DNA of 17,666 bases from CAXBMB01 sp963976695 (GTDB lineage Bacteria > Pseudomonadota > Alphaproteobacteria > Kiloniellales > DSM-21159). The translations under genes and the position numbers were made by a program. Shown here one piece after another: positions 1-6,600 of the stretch. Positions within the stretch are counted from its first letter, which is position 1. Each line of letters opens with the position of its first letter. The notes beneath the pieces were generated by a model. It searched no databases. It saw only the letters and a program-made list of their open reading frames with translations, and was not told where the DNA came from. Location of the stretch: positions 1-17,666 of the forward strand of contig CAXBMB010000068.1 of NCBI GenBank assembly GCA_963976695.1. Direction: 5' to 3'.

Positions 1-666
1 TCCTATGGCGGCTTTGCCTTCGCGCCGGCCGCCCACGGCGGGGTCTACATGAACGGCGCCTTGCCGGCGCTTGCCCTGCTGCTTTCCTGGCTCTGGCTTG
101 GTGAAAAACCCAGGGCCCTGCAAATCGGCGGCTCGGCGCTGATCATTGTCGGGGCCGGCATTTTCGCCAACGACCGTGGCGGCCTGGCCGTCGAGGGCGC
201 CTGGATCGGCGATCTGCTGTTCATCGCTTCGGCCCTGTCCTTCACCTGCTACATGGTTCTCACCCGCCACTGGACGATCACCCTGCCGCAGGTCCTGCTG
301 TGCCTGGCGGTGATCAACGGCCTGACTTATGTGCCGGTTTGGTGGGCTTTTCTCCCCAGCAATCTGGCGATTGCCAGCAGCGAGCAGATCGCCCTGCAGG
401 TGGTTTATCAGGGCCTGGTGCCAAACTTGATCGGCATGCTGCTGGTCGCCCTCGCCGCGCGCCATGCCGGCCCGGCGGTGACCGCCACCTTCATGGCCGC
501 GGTTCCCGCCACCGGAACCCTGCTGTCGATTGTTTTCCTGGACGAAATCCCCGGCCCGTTGGCCTGGCTGGGCATTGCGGTGCTGACCGGCGGCATCCTG
601 CTGACCACGCTCAAGCGCCCCACCATGCGAAAGGGCGTGCGGAAGGATGCACATACTGACCTGTGA
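1..666 (+). CDS. EamA/DMT-family permease, 5' end cut by window edge
   Basis: This is the C-terminal 221 residues of an inner-membrane permease of the drug/metabolite transporter (EamA) superfamily. The frame is open from base 1, so the true start lies outside the window; the ATG at 49 is internal. What is visible is a run of hydrophobic helices separated by short polar turns, including LPALALLLSWLWLGEKP, the helix-then-GEKP turn typical of EamA repeats. The last helices (GIAVLTGGILLTTL) are followed by a basic cytoplasmic tail ending HTDL. EamA proteins normally have about 300 residues and ten helices in two repeats, so roughly the last two thirds is present. The substrate cannot be told from sequence. 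It converges on the MttB-family gene with 42 bases between the stops. Family assignment is confident; function is not. Confidence 0.85.
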   Translation, partial: SYGGFAFAPAAHGGVYMNGALPALALLLSWLWLGEKPRALQIGGSALIIVGAGIFANDRGGLAVEGAWIGDLLFIASALSFTCYMVLTRHWTITLPQVLLCLAVINGLTYVPVWWAFLPSNLAIASSEQIALQVVYQGLVPNLIGMLLVALAARHAGPAVTATFMAAVPATGTLLSIVFLDEIPGPLAWLGIAVLTGGILLTTLKRPTMRKGVRKDAHTDL

Positions 667-708
667 TCGGCGGCGCAATCACGGGGTAAACGGAATCCCG
701 CGCTGAAC

Positions 709-2250
709 CTACAGGGCGGGCGCGCCGCCCTCGGCGGCGCGACGGGCGACAAAGTCCGCCAGCTCCGACTCGATCGCCGCATCGATCGGCGGGGCTTCAA
801 AGTCCCGCAGCAATTGCTTCCAGATTCGATTGGCCCGCTGGGTGGTGTCGACCGCGCCGTTGTCCCGATAATTTTCGAAATTCTGCCAGTCCGACAGCAA
901 CGGCGTATAGAAAGCGTTCTCGTAGCGGGCCATGGTATGGGGCGATTGGAAGAAATGCATCCCCGGCCCGACCTCGGCAATGGCGTCGAGCGCCAGCTCC
1001 GCGTCGTTGACCGCCAGGGGCTGCATAACCTGGGTCATCATCTGCAGCATTTCCGCGTCGATGATGAACTTTTCGTAGGACGCGGTCAGCCCGCCTTCCA
1101 GCCAGCCCAGACCGTGCATCATGAAGTTGACGCCGCCCAGGATGCAGGCCCAGATCGACATCTGCGCCTCATAGGCGGCCTGGGCGTCAGCTTCATTGGC
1201 GGCGGTGGCGTTGGAGGCCCGCAGCGGCACCTTGTTGCGCCGCGCCAACTGACCACTGGCGATGGTGGCCTTGACGTATTCCGGCGTGCCAAAGGCCGGC
1301 GCGCCGCTTTTCATGTCCACATTGGAGGTAAAGGATCCATAGACCGCCGGACAGCCGGGGTTGACGCACTGGGCAAAGGCAATACCAGCCAGCGCCTCGG
1401 CGTTCTGCTGGGTCAGCGCCCCGGCCAGCGTGATCGGCGCCATCGCCCCGGACAGGGTAAAGGGCGTGAAGATTACCGGTTGGTTGGCCCGCGCCATGGC
1501 GATGGTGCCTTCCAGCATGGGGCGGTCGTAGATCAGCGGAGAGTTGGCATTGACCACGGTGAACAGCGAGGGCTCCCGCAGCAGTTGCTGGTGATCGATT
1601 CCGCGGGCGATGCGCGCCATTTCGATGGCGTCTTCCATGCGCTCGCGCCCCAGGGCATAGCCGTACATCCCCTTGTCGCTGAGCAGGGCCATGGCCTGGA
1701 TGGCCTCCAGGTGCCGGGTTCGCGGATCTAGATCCACCGGCTCCACCGGGTAACCGCCGAAGGTATGGCAAATATTGACCGCCTGCCCCAGCTTGATCAG
1801 GTTGCAGTAATGCTCAAAGGTCCCGGTCTGTCGCCCCACGTCCAGGTTTGCCGCATGGGGGGCCGACGCCACCGAGGCAATGATCAAGGCGTCGCCGCCG
1901 AACTGCATCTGCCGAGCTGGATTGCGGGTGTGAAACTGGAAGGTCTCGGGAGCCAGCGCCACCTTCTCGACGATAAAATCCGGATCGAAACGCACCCTTA
2001 CGCCGTCGTCATCAACGCGCACGCCGCCTTGCCGGCGCAGGATCTCAACCGCTTCGGGCAACAGAAAATTCATCCCGGTGTCGCGCAGCAGCGTTAAGGA
2101 CGCCTGCTGAATGGCCTCGACCTGATCGGCGGAAAGCAACTCCATCGGCTTGAATGAATTGCGCAACTTCTGGCTGGGCAATTGCGCCAGCGCCGCGCTG
2201 TCGCGCCCTGCCGCCGGCGAGACCCGCCGCCGCCGTTCCCGTCCCGCCAT
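709..2250 (-). CDS. MttB-family (trimethylamine methyltransferase-like) corrinoid methyltransferase, non-Pyl type
   Basis: This 513-residue protein belongs to the MttB superfamily, whose members move a methyl group from a methylated amine or betaine to a corrinoid protein. Family-typical stretches are FTPFTLSGAMAPITLAGAL (261-279), SNVDMKSGAPAFGTPE (309-324) and HGLGWLEGGL (379-388). True trimethylamine MttB carries pyrrolysine at an in-frame UAG. Here the matching region (about 344-357, RASNATAANEADAQ) has ordinary codons and the only TAG is the terminal stop, so this is the non-Pyl branch, some members of which demethylate glycine betaine or related compounds. The ATG is supported by AGGAG six bases upstream. 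The first 30 residues are arginine/alanine-rich and probably disordered. No corrinoid protein or reductive activator lies in the window. It is divergent from a LysR gene, its likely regulator. Substrate unknown. Confidence 0.88.
   Translation of the reverse strand: MAGRERRRRVSPAAGRDSAALAQLPSQKLRNSFKPMELLSADQVEAIQQASLTLLRDTGMNFLLPEAVEILRRQGGVRVDDDGVRVRFDPDFIVEKVALAPETFQFHTRNPARQMQFGGDALIIASVASAPHAANLDVGRQTGTFEHYCNLIKLGQAVNICHTFGGYPVEPVDLDPRTRHLEAIQAMALLSDKGMYGYALGRERMEDAIEMARIARGIDHQQLLREPSLFTVVNANSPLIYDRPMLEGTIAMARANQPVIFTPFTLSGAMAPITLAGALTQQNAEALAGIAFAQCVNPGCPAVYGSFTSNVDMKSGAPAFGTPEYVKATIASGQLARRNKVPLRASNATAANEADAQAAYEAQMSIWACILGGVNFMMHGLGWLEGGLTASYEKFIIDAEMLQMMTQVMQPLAVNDAELALDAIAEVGPGMHFFQSPHTMARYENAFYTPLLSDWQNFENYRDNGAVDTTQRANRIWKQLLRDFEAPPIDAAIESELADFVARRAAEGGAPAL
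713..731. terminator. Short GC hairpin at the mttB-like 3' end, possible terminator
   Basis: A 7-bp inverted repeat (AGGGCGG / CCGCCCT, loop GCGCG) covers the last codons of the MttB-like gene just before its TAG, between two converging genes. There is no T-tract, so terminator function is a weak inference. It may simply be high-GC coding sequence. Confidence 0.25.
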
Positions 2251-2319
2251 GGAGATCTCCTATACCCGGCCTGTTGGATGATGACCGCACTTTAAGGCTA
2301 GGCATCGGTACAAAGAAAA

Positions 2320-2348
2320 TTCATAATTCGCGCGATTTTGGTGATCAA
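2320..2348 (-). promoter_or_regulatory. Probable sigma70-type promoter of the MttB-like gene
   Basis: Read on the minus strand, TTGATC (2348-2343) and TATGAA (2325-2320) are separated by 17 bases, each matching four of six positions of the consensus hexamers. This would give a leader of roughly 60 bases before the ATG at 2250. The region is noticeably more AT-rich than its surroundings, as expected for a promoter. The LysR-type box overlaps the -35 hexamer. Confidence 0.4.
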
Positions 2349-2354
2349 TTTTCA
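2342..2354. promoter_or_regulatory. LysR-type (MetR-like) operator candidate
   Basis: TGATCAATTTTCA has the T-N11-A shape of LysR-type boxes and matches the known MetR half-site pattern TGAA-N5-TTCA at seven of eight defined bases. It lies 12 bases before the LysR gene start and over the -35 of the divergent MttB-like gene, so one site could serve both autoregulation and control of the methyltransferase. The adjacent TTCATGAA (2351-2358) is a perfect palindrome. The role is inferred from position and motif only. Confidence 0.45.
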
Positions 2355-2366
2355 TGAAGTTGTCGG

Positions 2367-3278
2367 ATGTCGAAATTGGAAATGCGCCATCTCCGCGCCC
2401 TGGTGACGATCCGCCGCTGCGGCTCGGTCAGCGACGCCGCGCGGCTGTTGGGCCTGACCCAATCGGCGGTCAGTCATCAGCTGCGCGAGTTGGAACGGCG
2501 CTTTGACCTACCGCTGTTCGAACGGGTGAACCGCAAGCTCCGCCTGACCCCCCAGGGCGACCAGCTGTTGGCCTCGGCCGAGGTGATCCTGGAAGAGCTG
2601 GACAAGATCGAGCGGGAGTTGACCCGACAGCAGCAGGATGAGGTCTCCCTGCTGCGCATCGGCTCCTACGCCTACAGCTGTTATCGCTGGCTGCCGGCCT
2701 TTCTCGCCAGTCTGCGCAGCGACTTCCCGCGCATGGATTTCGAACTGGCGACGGACAGCCAGTCCCAACCGTCCCACAGCCTGCAAGCCGGCGAGATCGA
2801 CCTGGGGATCGCCGCCGGCGGCATCAATCACGCGGGCATGACCGTCACGCCACTGTTTCAGGATGAACTGGTCGCCGTGCTGCCGCCCAGCCATCCCCTG
2901 ACGCAAAAGCCCTGGCTCGCGGCCGAGGACTTTGTCGCGGTGCCTTACGTGACCTATTCGGCGGTCACCGAAAAGGGCTTCGAACTGGATCTGCTGTGGC
3001 GCCCGGCGGGGGTGCATCCCCGCAAGACCCTGCGCGCCGGCCTCACCGAAGCGGTGGTGGAGTTGGTGAAGGCCGATTTCGGCATCTCCGTCCTCAGCCA
3101 CTGGGCGGTCCGCAGCCACGAGGCCGCCGGAGAGGTGGTCTGCCGCCCGCTCACCGCCCAGGGCCTCACCCTTCCCTGGTGGGCCTTGACCCGCAAAGGC
3201 GGCGGACGCAACGCCGTCATGGCCACCCATGTCGCCCAGTTGCTGGCGCTGTGGTGTCGGGAGAATTTGGCGCCCTAG
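2367..3278 (+). CDS. LysR-family transcriptional regulator, MetR-like
   Basis: This 303-residue protein has full LysR-family length. Residues 5-65 form the winged helix-turn-helix (ASDAAR-like SVSDAARLLG, then LTQSAVSHQLRELE and LFERVNRKLRLTPQG). Residues about 70-90 are the linker helix and 95-300 the periplasmic-binding-protein-like effector domain. The helix LTQSAVSHQLRELE and the following FERVNRKLRLT resemble MetR, which senses homocysteine. MetR-like is therefore the best guess, though MetR orthologues cannot be told from paralogues without a tree. It is divergent from the MttB-like gene with 116 bases between starts, the classic LysR arrangement for a regulator and its target. The shared region holds a T-N11-A box. 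The ATG has only a weak Shine-Dalgarno; an internal ATG at 2382 is possible but would trim the first helix. Confidence 0.9.
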   Translation: MSKLEMRHLRALVTIRRCGSVSDAARLLGLTQSAVSHQLRELERRFDLPLFERVNRKLRLTPQGDQLLASAEVILEELDKIERELTRQQQDEVSLLRIGSYAYSCYRWLPAFLASLRSDFPRMDFELATDSQSQPSHSLQAGEIDLGIAAGGINHAGMTVTPLFQDELVAVLPPSHPLTQKPWLAAEDFVAVPYVTYSAVTEKGFELDLLWRPAGVHPRKTLRAGLTEAVVELVKADFGISVLSHWAVRSHEAAGEVVCRPLTAQGLTLPWWALTRKGGGRNAVMATHVAQLLALWCRENLAP

Positions 3279-3319
3279 GGCCCGAGGGCCCGGCCGCGTT
3301 CACATCGCGCCGCTTGCCG

Positions 3320-3721
3320 CTAGTCCCTGGCCGCCGGCGGCTCAATCGGCGCGCCGGCCTCGAGCCAGGCGGAAAAGCCGCCGATTACATCGGCCACCGG
3401 GGCCAAACCCATGTCCTGCGCGGTCTTGGTGGCCAGAGCCGAGCGCAGGCCGGCGGCGCAAAAGAAGACAAAGCGCTTGTCCTGGGCGAAGATCTCCCGA
3501 TGATAGGGACTTTCTGGATCGATCCAGAATTCCAACATGCCGCGCGGCGCATGAACCGCGCCGGGAATTCGCCCACTCTTGTTCAGTTCACGAATGTCGC
3601 GAATATCCACCAGCACCACATTGTCATCGTCGATCAAGTCCCGGGCCTGCTCAACGCTGAGCCGGGTAATCTCCTGCGCGGCCTGCTTCACCAACGCCTT
3701 GTAACCCCGTGTGATCGCCAT
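3320..3721 (-). CDS. Single-domain rhodanese-like protein
   Basis: This 133-residue protein is one rhodanese domain, expected in the cytoplasm because there is no signal peptide. The CH2A-like motif VVLVDIRDIRE (35-45) and the active-site loop FFCAAGLRSA (86-95) are present. Cys88 is the predicted persulfide-forming residue and the loop arginine is Arg93. Single-domain rhodaneses pass sulfane sulfur between carriers or act in cyanide and sulfide handling; the specific acceptor is unknown. The N-terminal helix (about 1-20) is a common extension in alphaproteobacterial members. The ATG is preceded by AGGGA about ten bases upstream. The gene converges on the LysR gene with 41 bases between stops; this gap contains GC-rich GGCCC/GGGCC repeats (3279-3294) but no T-tract. 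Confidence 0.88.
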   Translation of the reverse strand: MAITRGYKALVKQAAQEITRLSVEQARDLIDDDNVVLVDIRDIRELNKSGRIPGAVHAPRGMLEFWIDPESPYHREIFAQDKRFVFFCAAGLRSALATKTAQDMGLAPVADVIGGFSAWLEAGAPIEPPAARD

Positions 3722-3858
3722 GACGCTTTTTATCCCTATCGAAAAACCTGTCCGGCGGCCAGCTTAGCTAAGACCGGCGGGCGTTCCTAGAGCGGGATCG
3801 ACAGCGTGGAAACGTGAGACGGTTCGACGGGAAATTTCACCGCCCCCGCCGCTGCCCC

Positions 3859-3886
3859 TTGCCGCCGCCCGCCCCGGCTTGCTAGA
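3859..3886 (+). promoter_or_regulatory. Possible promoter of the tRNA-Leu gene
   Basis: TTGCCG (3859-3864) and GCTAGA (3881-3886) are separated by 16 bases and lie 54-81 bases before the tRNA. The -35 match is fair and the -10 match is weak. I offer it only because the tRNA needs an upstream promoter and nothing better is seen. The 3722-3858 stretch holds no recognisable gene. Confidence 0.3.
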
Positions 3887-3939
3887 GAACAGACGCCAAC
3901 GCTGGCCAACTCCCAAGGGAGTCGCGCCGTCGGCCCAGG

Positions 3940-4026
3940 GCCCCCTTGGTGGAATAGGTAGACACACAAGACTTAAAATCTTGAGATCGAAAGATCGTTC
4001 CGGTTCGAGTCCGGAAGGGGGCACCA
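3940..4026 (+). tRNA. tRNA-Leu, anticodon UAA, CCA encoded
   Basis: This is a complete class II tRNA. The acceptor arm GCCCCCT (3940-3946) pairs perfectly with AGGGGGC (4016-4022). The anticodon stem CAAGA/TCTTG (3967-3971 / 3979-3983) holds loop CTTAAAA with anticodon TAA at 3974-3976. The T arm TCCGG-TTCGAGT-CCGGA spans 3999-4015. A long variable arm (GATC-GAAA-GATC, about 3985-3996), typical of tRNA-Leu, sits between them. The D-loop includes TAGGTAGACAC-type sequence. The discriminator is A4023 and the CCA tail (4024-4026) is encoded. It reads UUA, a rare codon in such a GC-rich genome. Confidence 0.97.
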
Positions 4027-4089
4027 GCCGACCTTGAGGCGCACCGGCTCTGTTTGGTTTGGTTTGACTTAGACGGCCACCGCGCCGTC

Positions 4090-4602
4090 TCACGCGCCGG
4101 CGCGGCGCTTGTTGTCGGGGGCCAGGCCCGCTTGATCGGCAAAGAGCGTCTCGATGATCGGGCAATCGGGAGCGGCGGCGTCTTGCGCCCGCTCGCACTG
4201 GGCCGCCAAGTCACCCAGCACCTGCTCAATCTTTTTCAGGTCGGCGATTTTCCGGCTCACTTCCTGACGATGGGCCAAGGCGTGATCGCGCACCTGCGCG
4301 CAGGTAAAAGCCTGACCGTCGACCAGCGCCAGCAGGTTCCGCACCTGATCCAGCGTAAAGCCCAACTCCCGGCAGCGCCGCACAAACAGCAGGCGCTTGA
4401 CATCAGCCTGGCCATAGATCCGCTGTCCGCTGGCGGTTCTTCGCGGATCCTGCAGGATGCCCTCTTTTTCATAAAAACGGATGGTTTCGATGTGACAGCC
4501 GCAAAGCCGGGCCAGCGCCCCGCGCCGCAGTTCCCCCTTGGCGGCCTGGGAGATGGCAAGGCGGGAAAGGCGGGTTTCCGTTCTTGCTGGCTTTTTCGCC
4601 AC
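4090..4602 (-). CDS. MerR-family regulator with three-cysteine metal-binding pattern
   Basis: This 170-residue protein has a MerR helix-turn-helix (about 24-65, with ALARLCGCHIETIRFYEKEGIL) followed by the FVRRCRELGFTLDQV segment and a long dimerisation helix (about 103-136). C101 and C136 are 35 residues apart, the same spacing as the paired metal-ligand cysteines in MerR, PbrR and ZntR-type sensors. C147 in DCPIIETL provides a third. This suggests a thiophilic or divalent metal-ion sensor; the metal cannot be named. Extra cysteines are C34, C36 and C77. The start is GTG at 4602 with GGAAGGG eight bases upstream, placed inside the last codons of the small ORF before it, which implies coupled translation. 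About 23 residues precede the usual MerR start. No efflux pump, chaperone or mer gene lies in the window, so the target is unknown. Confidence 0.87.
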   Translation of the reverse strand: MAKKPARTETRLSRLAISQAAKGELRRGALARLCGCHIETIRFYEKEGILQDPRRTASGQRIYGQADVKRLLFVRRCRELGFTLDQVRNLLALVDGQAFTCAQVRDHALAHRQEVSRKIADLKKIEQVLGDLAAQCERAQDAAAPDCPIIETLFADQAGLAPDNKRRAGA

Positions 4603-4606
4603 GACT

Positions 4607-4777
4607 TCAGCCCTTCCAGAAAATGATCACAGGCAGAACGACCTCACTCAGACCGCCGAAAGGCCAAGGCGCGGCAACGCCCGGCAGGCCGAGCCCGGCG
4701 ACGTTTGCCACGACCGGCTTGTCGCCGATCTCGAGCGGCGTTGACCGGGCCGCCGGGTTATCCCCCCTCGCCCTCAT
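4607..4777 (-). CDS. Small 56-aa hydrophobic protein, overlapping its neighbour; unknown function
   Basis: I do not recognise this protein. It starts at an ATG inside the last codons of the molybdopterin-binding gene (20-base overlap) and stops 4 bases before the GTG of the MerR gene. The N-terminus is basic and polar (MRARGDNPAARSTPLEIGDK). The remaining 36 residues are almost uncharged and rich in V, G, L, P (VAGLGLPGVAAPWPFGG, then VVLPVIIFWKG), suggesting a membrane-associated or membrane-inserted peptide. Third codon positions past the overlap are almost all G, C or T with a single A, as in the neighbouring real genes, which argues for coding. No strong Shine-Dalgarno precedes the ATG, so translation probably depends on coupling to the upstream gene. 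The alternative is a chance open frame. The gene order and GC3 make a real gene more likely than not. Confidence 0.6.
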   Translation of the reverse strand: MRARGDNPAARSTPLEIGDKPVVANVAGLGLPGVAAPWPFGGLSEVVLPVIIFWKG

Positions 4778-5618
4778 AGGCTTGGGTTTGGATCCCCAGT
4801 TTCGCCAGAATCGCCACCAATTCGTCGGCCACCCGGTCGAGTTGGGCGGCGTCGGTGCCCCGCAGCACCAAAGAGGTGCCGATGCGGCCGTGACGCATCC
4901 AGGGATAGCTGCCGATATCCACGCCGTCATGGCGCGCTTCCAGCGCTTCCAAGGCCGGTGCCACTTCAGACTCGGCCACTTCCGCCGGAATATTGCGCGC
5001 CAAGCGGGGCAGCCCGCCGCGCAGGCCCGGCGCCAGGGAAAAAAACTGCCCCTGCATAATGCGCGGCACCCCGGCCAGGATATAGACATTGTCCAGTTGG
5101 ATGCCGGGGGCCATGGAGACCGGATTTTCCACCAGATCGGCGCCCTCGGGAACCCGGGCCATGCGCAGCCGCGCTTCGTTGATCCGCGCGCCGTAGTAGT
5201 CTTCCAGAATTTGCCGCGCCTTGGGATGCACCACCACCGGCACGTCAAAGGCCTTGGCGACGCAGTCGACCGTGATGTCGTCGTGGGTCGGGCCGATGCC
5301 GCCGGTGGTGAAAACATAGTCAAAGCGGGCCCGCGCCTCGCGCAGCGCCGAGACAATCACCGCCTCGTTGTCGGGAATCACCCGCGCTTCCATCAAGCGA
5401 ATGCCCCGGCTGCCCAACTCCTTGCCCAGGAAAGCCAAATTGGCGTCCTGGGTGCGGCCCGACAGAATTTCGTCGCCGATCACCAAAAGACCGGCGGTCA
5501 CTTCGACCGGTCCTTCGTCTTCGACAGTTTCGACAAGATGCTCGTCACTCACTTGGGCCAAATACCTCTTGGTAAAAAAACAGGCAGGAGGCCCGGTTGG
5601 GTCCCCGGCAAAGGACAT
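4758..5618 (-). CDS. CinA-like molybdopterin-binding domain protein (MoCF_biosynth), stand-alone
   Basis: This 286-residue protein carries the MoCF_biosynth/MogA-like fold found in MoeA, MogA and the N-terminal half of CinA. The motifs VIGDEILSGRTQDAN (46-60) and TTGGIGPTHDDIT (104-116) are characteristic of the CinA-type branch. The C-terminal part (VEIGSYPW-like VDIGSYPWMR and TSLVLRG) matches the extra domain of stand-alone alphaproteobacterial members. The C-terminal nicotinamide-nucleotide amidase domain of full CinA is absent, so amidase function is not predicted. The exact role is unknown; pyrophosphatase or molybdopterin-related activity is possible. The ATG at 5618 is the longest choice. 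A GTG at 5552 (protein starting VSDEHLVE, AAGAGG 12 bases upstream) would give 264 residues, closer to family length, and the first 22 residues look non-conserved. It is the first gene of a three-gene minus-strand run. Confidence 0.85.
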   Translation of the reverse strand: MSFAGDPTGPPACFFTKRYLAQVSDEHLVETVEDEGPVEVTAGLLVIGDEILSGRTQDANLAFLGKELGSRGIRLMEARVIPDNEAVIVSALREARARFDYVFTTGGIGPTHDDITVDCVAKAFDVPVVVHPKARQILEDYYGARINEARLRMARVPEGADLVENPVSMAPGIQLDNVYILAGVPRIMQGQFFSLAPGLRGGLPRLARNIPAEVAESEVAPALEALEARHDGVDIGSYPWMRHGRIGTSLVLRGTDAAQLDRVADELVAILAKLGIQTQAYEGEGG

Positions 5619-5983
5619 ACCGTAAGCTAGCTTCCGATCCGTTTACAGGCCACGACGTGATCCCGTTTGAACCGTAAATCCACCGCTTTCTCAATCGGCC
5701 ACACTCTAAGCCAAGCGCCGCGGTTCAGAAAGCCCTTCGACGCGCGCGCGCAGTTTAGCGCAGTAGAATTTCCGGAAAAACAGCAAAAAAAGACCGTCTG
5801 CCGGGCGCCGCACAAGCGCCCGACAAGCCGGTCTCCGGAGTCGGGTCGGTTCAAGTCGGATCGATTGACCTGGGTTTACTTGCGGGTCCCGGTTGAACCG
5901 CGCTCCCCGCCGCTGATCCACGGCGGGCGTCGGATTGACGCCAACGCCCGTGGCGGGGCGCGCTTTCTTCCGGCGCGACCGTG
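5619..5983. other. 365-base intergenic region, no gene recognised
   Basis: Between the lipoprotein gene and the molybdopterin-binding gene (both minus strand) I see no convincing gene. Open frames of 75-106 codons exist on both strands but have proline/arginine/serine-rich translations with no family resemblance. The region nearest the lipoprotein stop is strongly self-complementary (see 5900-5961), and a short GGGCG/CGCCC hairpin lies near 5800-5820. An A-rich stretch (about 5776-5792) precedes it. A promoter for the molybdopterin gene must lie toward 5640-5720, but no good hexamer pair stands out. Confidence 0.5.
5900..5961 (-). terminator. Two-tier stem-loop downstream of the lipoprotein gene
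   Basis: An outer stem (GCGCTCCCCGCC at 5900-5911 with GGCGGGGCGC at 5952-5961, one bulged base) encloses an inner 6-bp stem (CGGGCG 5924-5929 with CGCCCG 5945-5950, 15-base loop). It begins 23 bases after the lipoprotein stop in the direction of transcription, the position of a terminator or mRNA 3'-end stabiliser. No U-tract follows, so it is not a textbook intrinsic terminator. Confidence 0.4.
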
Positions 5984-6415
5984 CTAGGACTTGCTGTAAC
6001 CCAGGTCCTGCATACATTTGCTCAGCCGCAGTCCATAGTTCTGATCGTCGCCATAGCGACGCAATTCAGCGGAAAAATTCGGCCCCTTGGCGCCCGAATC
6101 CGTTTCGATTCGCCCGGCGTTGATGTCTTGAGACACCTGCTGGTCGCGGTTCTTCACCGCTTGCGCGGCGGCATAGCAGGTTTCGTAGTCTTGCCGCTGT
6201 TGCTGGTCGGTAACGCCTTGCTTCACCCAGGCGGACGCGCCGCCCGGATCGCCCAGCAGCGGGGATTGGCTGACGCCGGCGGCCGAGGTTTCCTGGACCG
6301 TCGCGTCGTAGTTGGGGCCGCCAGCGCAGGCCGACAACAACAGCAAGACAGCCGCGCCCAGCGCCACGGCGTAGAAGGGACGCGCCCTGTTGGAAAAAGC
6401 GGTAAACTGTGTCAT
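5984..6415 (-). CDS. Small putative lipoprotein, unknown function
   Basis: The 143-residue product starts MTQFTAFSNRARPF, with a basic n-region and a hydrophobic core (YAVALGAAVLLLLSAC). The lipobox LSAC puts the lipidated cysteine at position 30, so the mature protein should be membrane-anchored in the envelope. The mature part has a QDYETCYAAAQ segment and ends with RLSKCMQDLGYSKS; the paired cysteines could form a disulfide. The C-terminal CM-x3-GY ending is common in small alphaproteobacterial envelope lipoproteins, but I cannot name a family. The frame stays open upstream to 6634, but the ATG at 6415 has AGGG seven bases upstream and places the signal peptide correctly, so the longer form is rejected. 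It is divergent from sfsA; a structured element follows it. Confidence 0.8.
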   Translation of the reverse strand: MTQFTAFSNRARPFYAVALGAAVLLLLSACAGGPNYDATVQETSAAGVSQSPLLGDPGGASAWVKQGVTDQQQRQDYETCYAAAQAVKNRDQQVSQDINAGRIETDSGAKGPNFSAELRRYGDDQNYGLRLSKCMQDLGYSKS

Positions 6416-6503
6416 GGCTTTACCCTGTCGCGCGCGCGCAAAAAGTACAAGTCTTGCGACGCGCTTTCTGCGGGATTTCGCAAAAATGTCACGCGGCCCC
6501 TGT

Positions 6504-6533
6504 TCGACAAGGCCCGACTCGACAAGACCCGGC
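6504..6533. repeat. Two 15-bp direct repeats in the lipoprotein/sfsA divergent region
   Basis: TCGACAAGGCCCGAC (6504-6518) is followed directly by TCGACAAGACCCGGC (6519-6533), matching at 13 of 15 positions. It lies about 90 bases upstream of the lipoprotein start and about 80 upstream of sfsA. Tandem half-sites about one and a half helical turns apart could be a regulator-binding site, or simply a small duplication. Confidence 0.5.
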
Positions 6534-6574
6534 GAAAGCCCGAACCTTGCCGGTTTTGCGGTTTTTTCGCCGCA

Positions 6575-6600
6575 GCCGGCCTTTGCCGGCGTCTTCTTTT
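6575..6600 (+). terminator. Terminator-like hairpin in the sfsA leader
   Basis: GCCGGC (6575-6580), a CTTT loop and GCCGGC (6585-6590) form a perfect 6-bp hairpin followed by the T-rich GTCTTCTTTT, ending 15 bases before the sfsA ATG. A second small hairpin, GCGG/CCGC around a T6 run, lies at 6558-6573. No plus-strand gene precedes it, so it could attenuate sfsA or stop antisense-direction transcripts from the lipoprotein region. Function not shown. Confidence 0.35.

Noticed and set aside
709..711. Terminal TAG of the MttB-like gene as a possible pyrrolysine codon
   Set aside because: Reading through gives only about nine more codons before a TGA, the protein is already full length, and the region matching the Pyl site of MttB has ordinary codons.
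3940..4026. The tRNA-Leu gene as an integration attachment site
   Set aside because: No integrase is nearby and I found no second copy of the tRNA 3' end within the window.
5667..5987. 106-codon plus-strand ORF in the gap before the lipoprotein gene
   Set aside because: The translation is arginine/proline/serine-rich with no recognisable fold, and it crosses the self-complementary region; competing frames on the other strand are similar.
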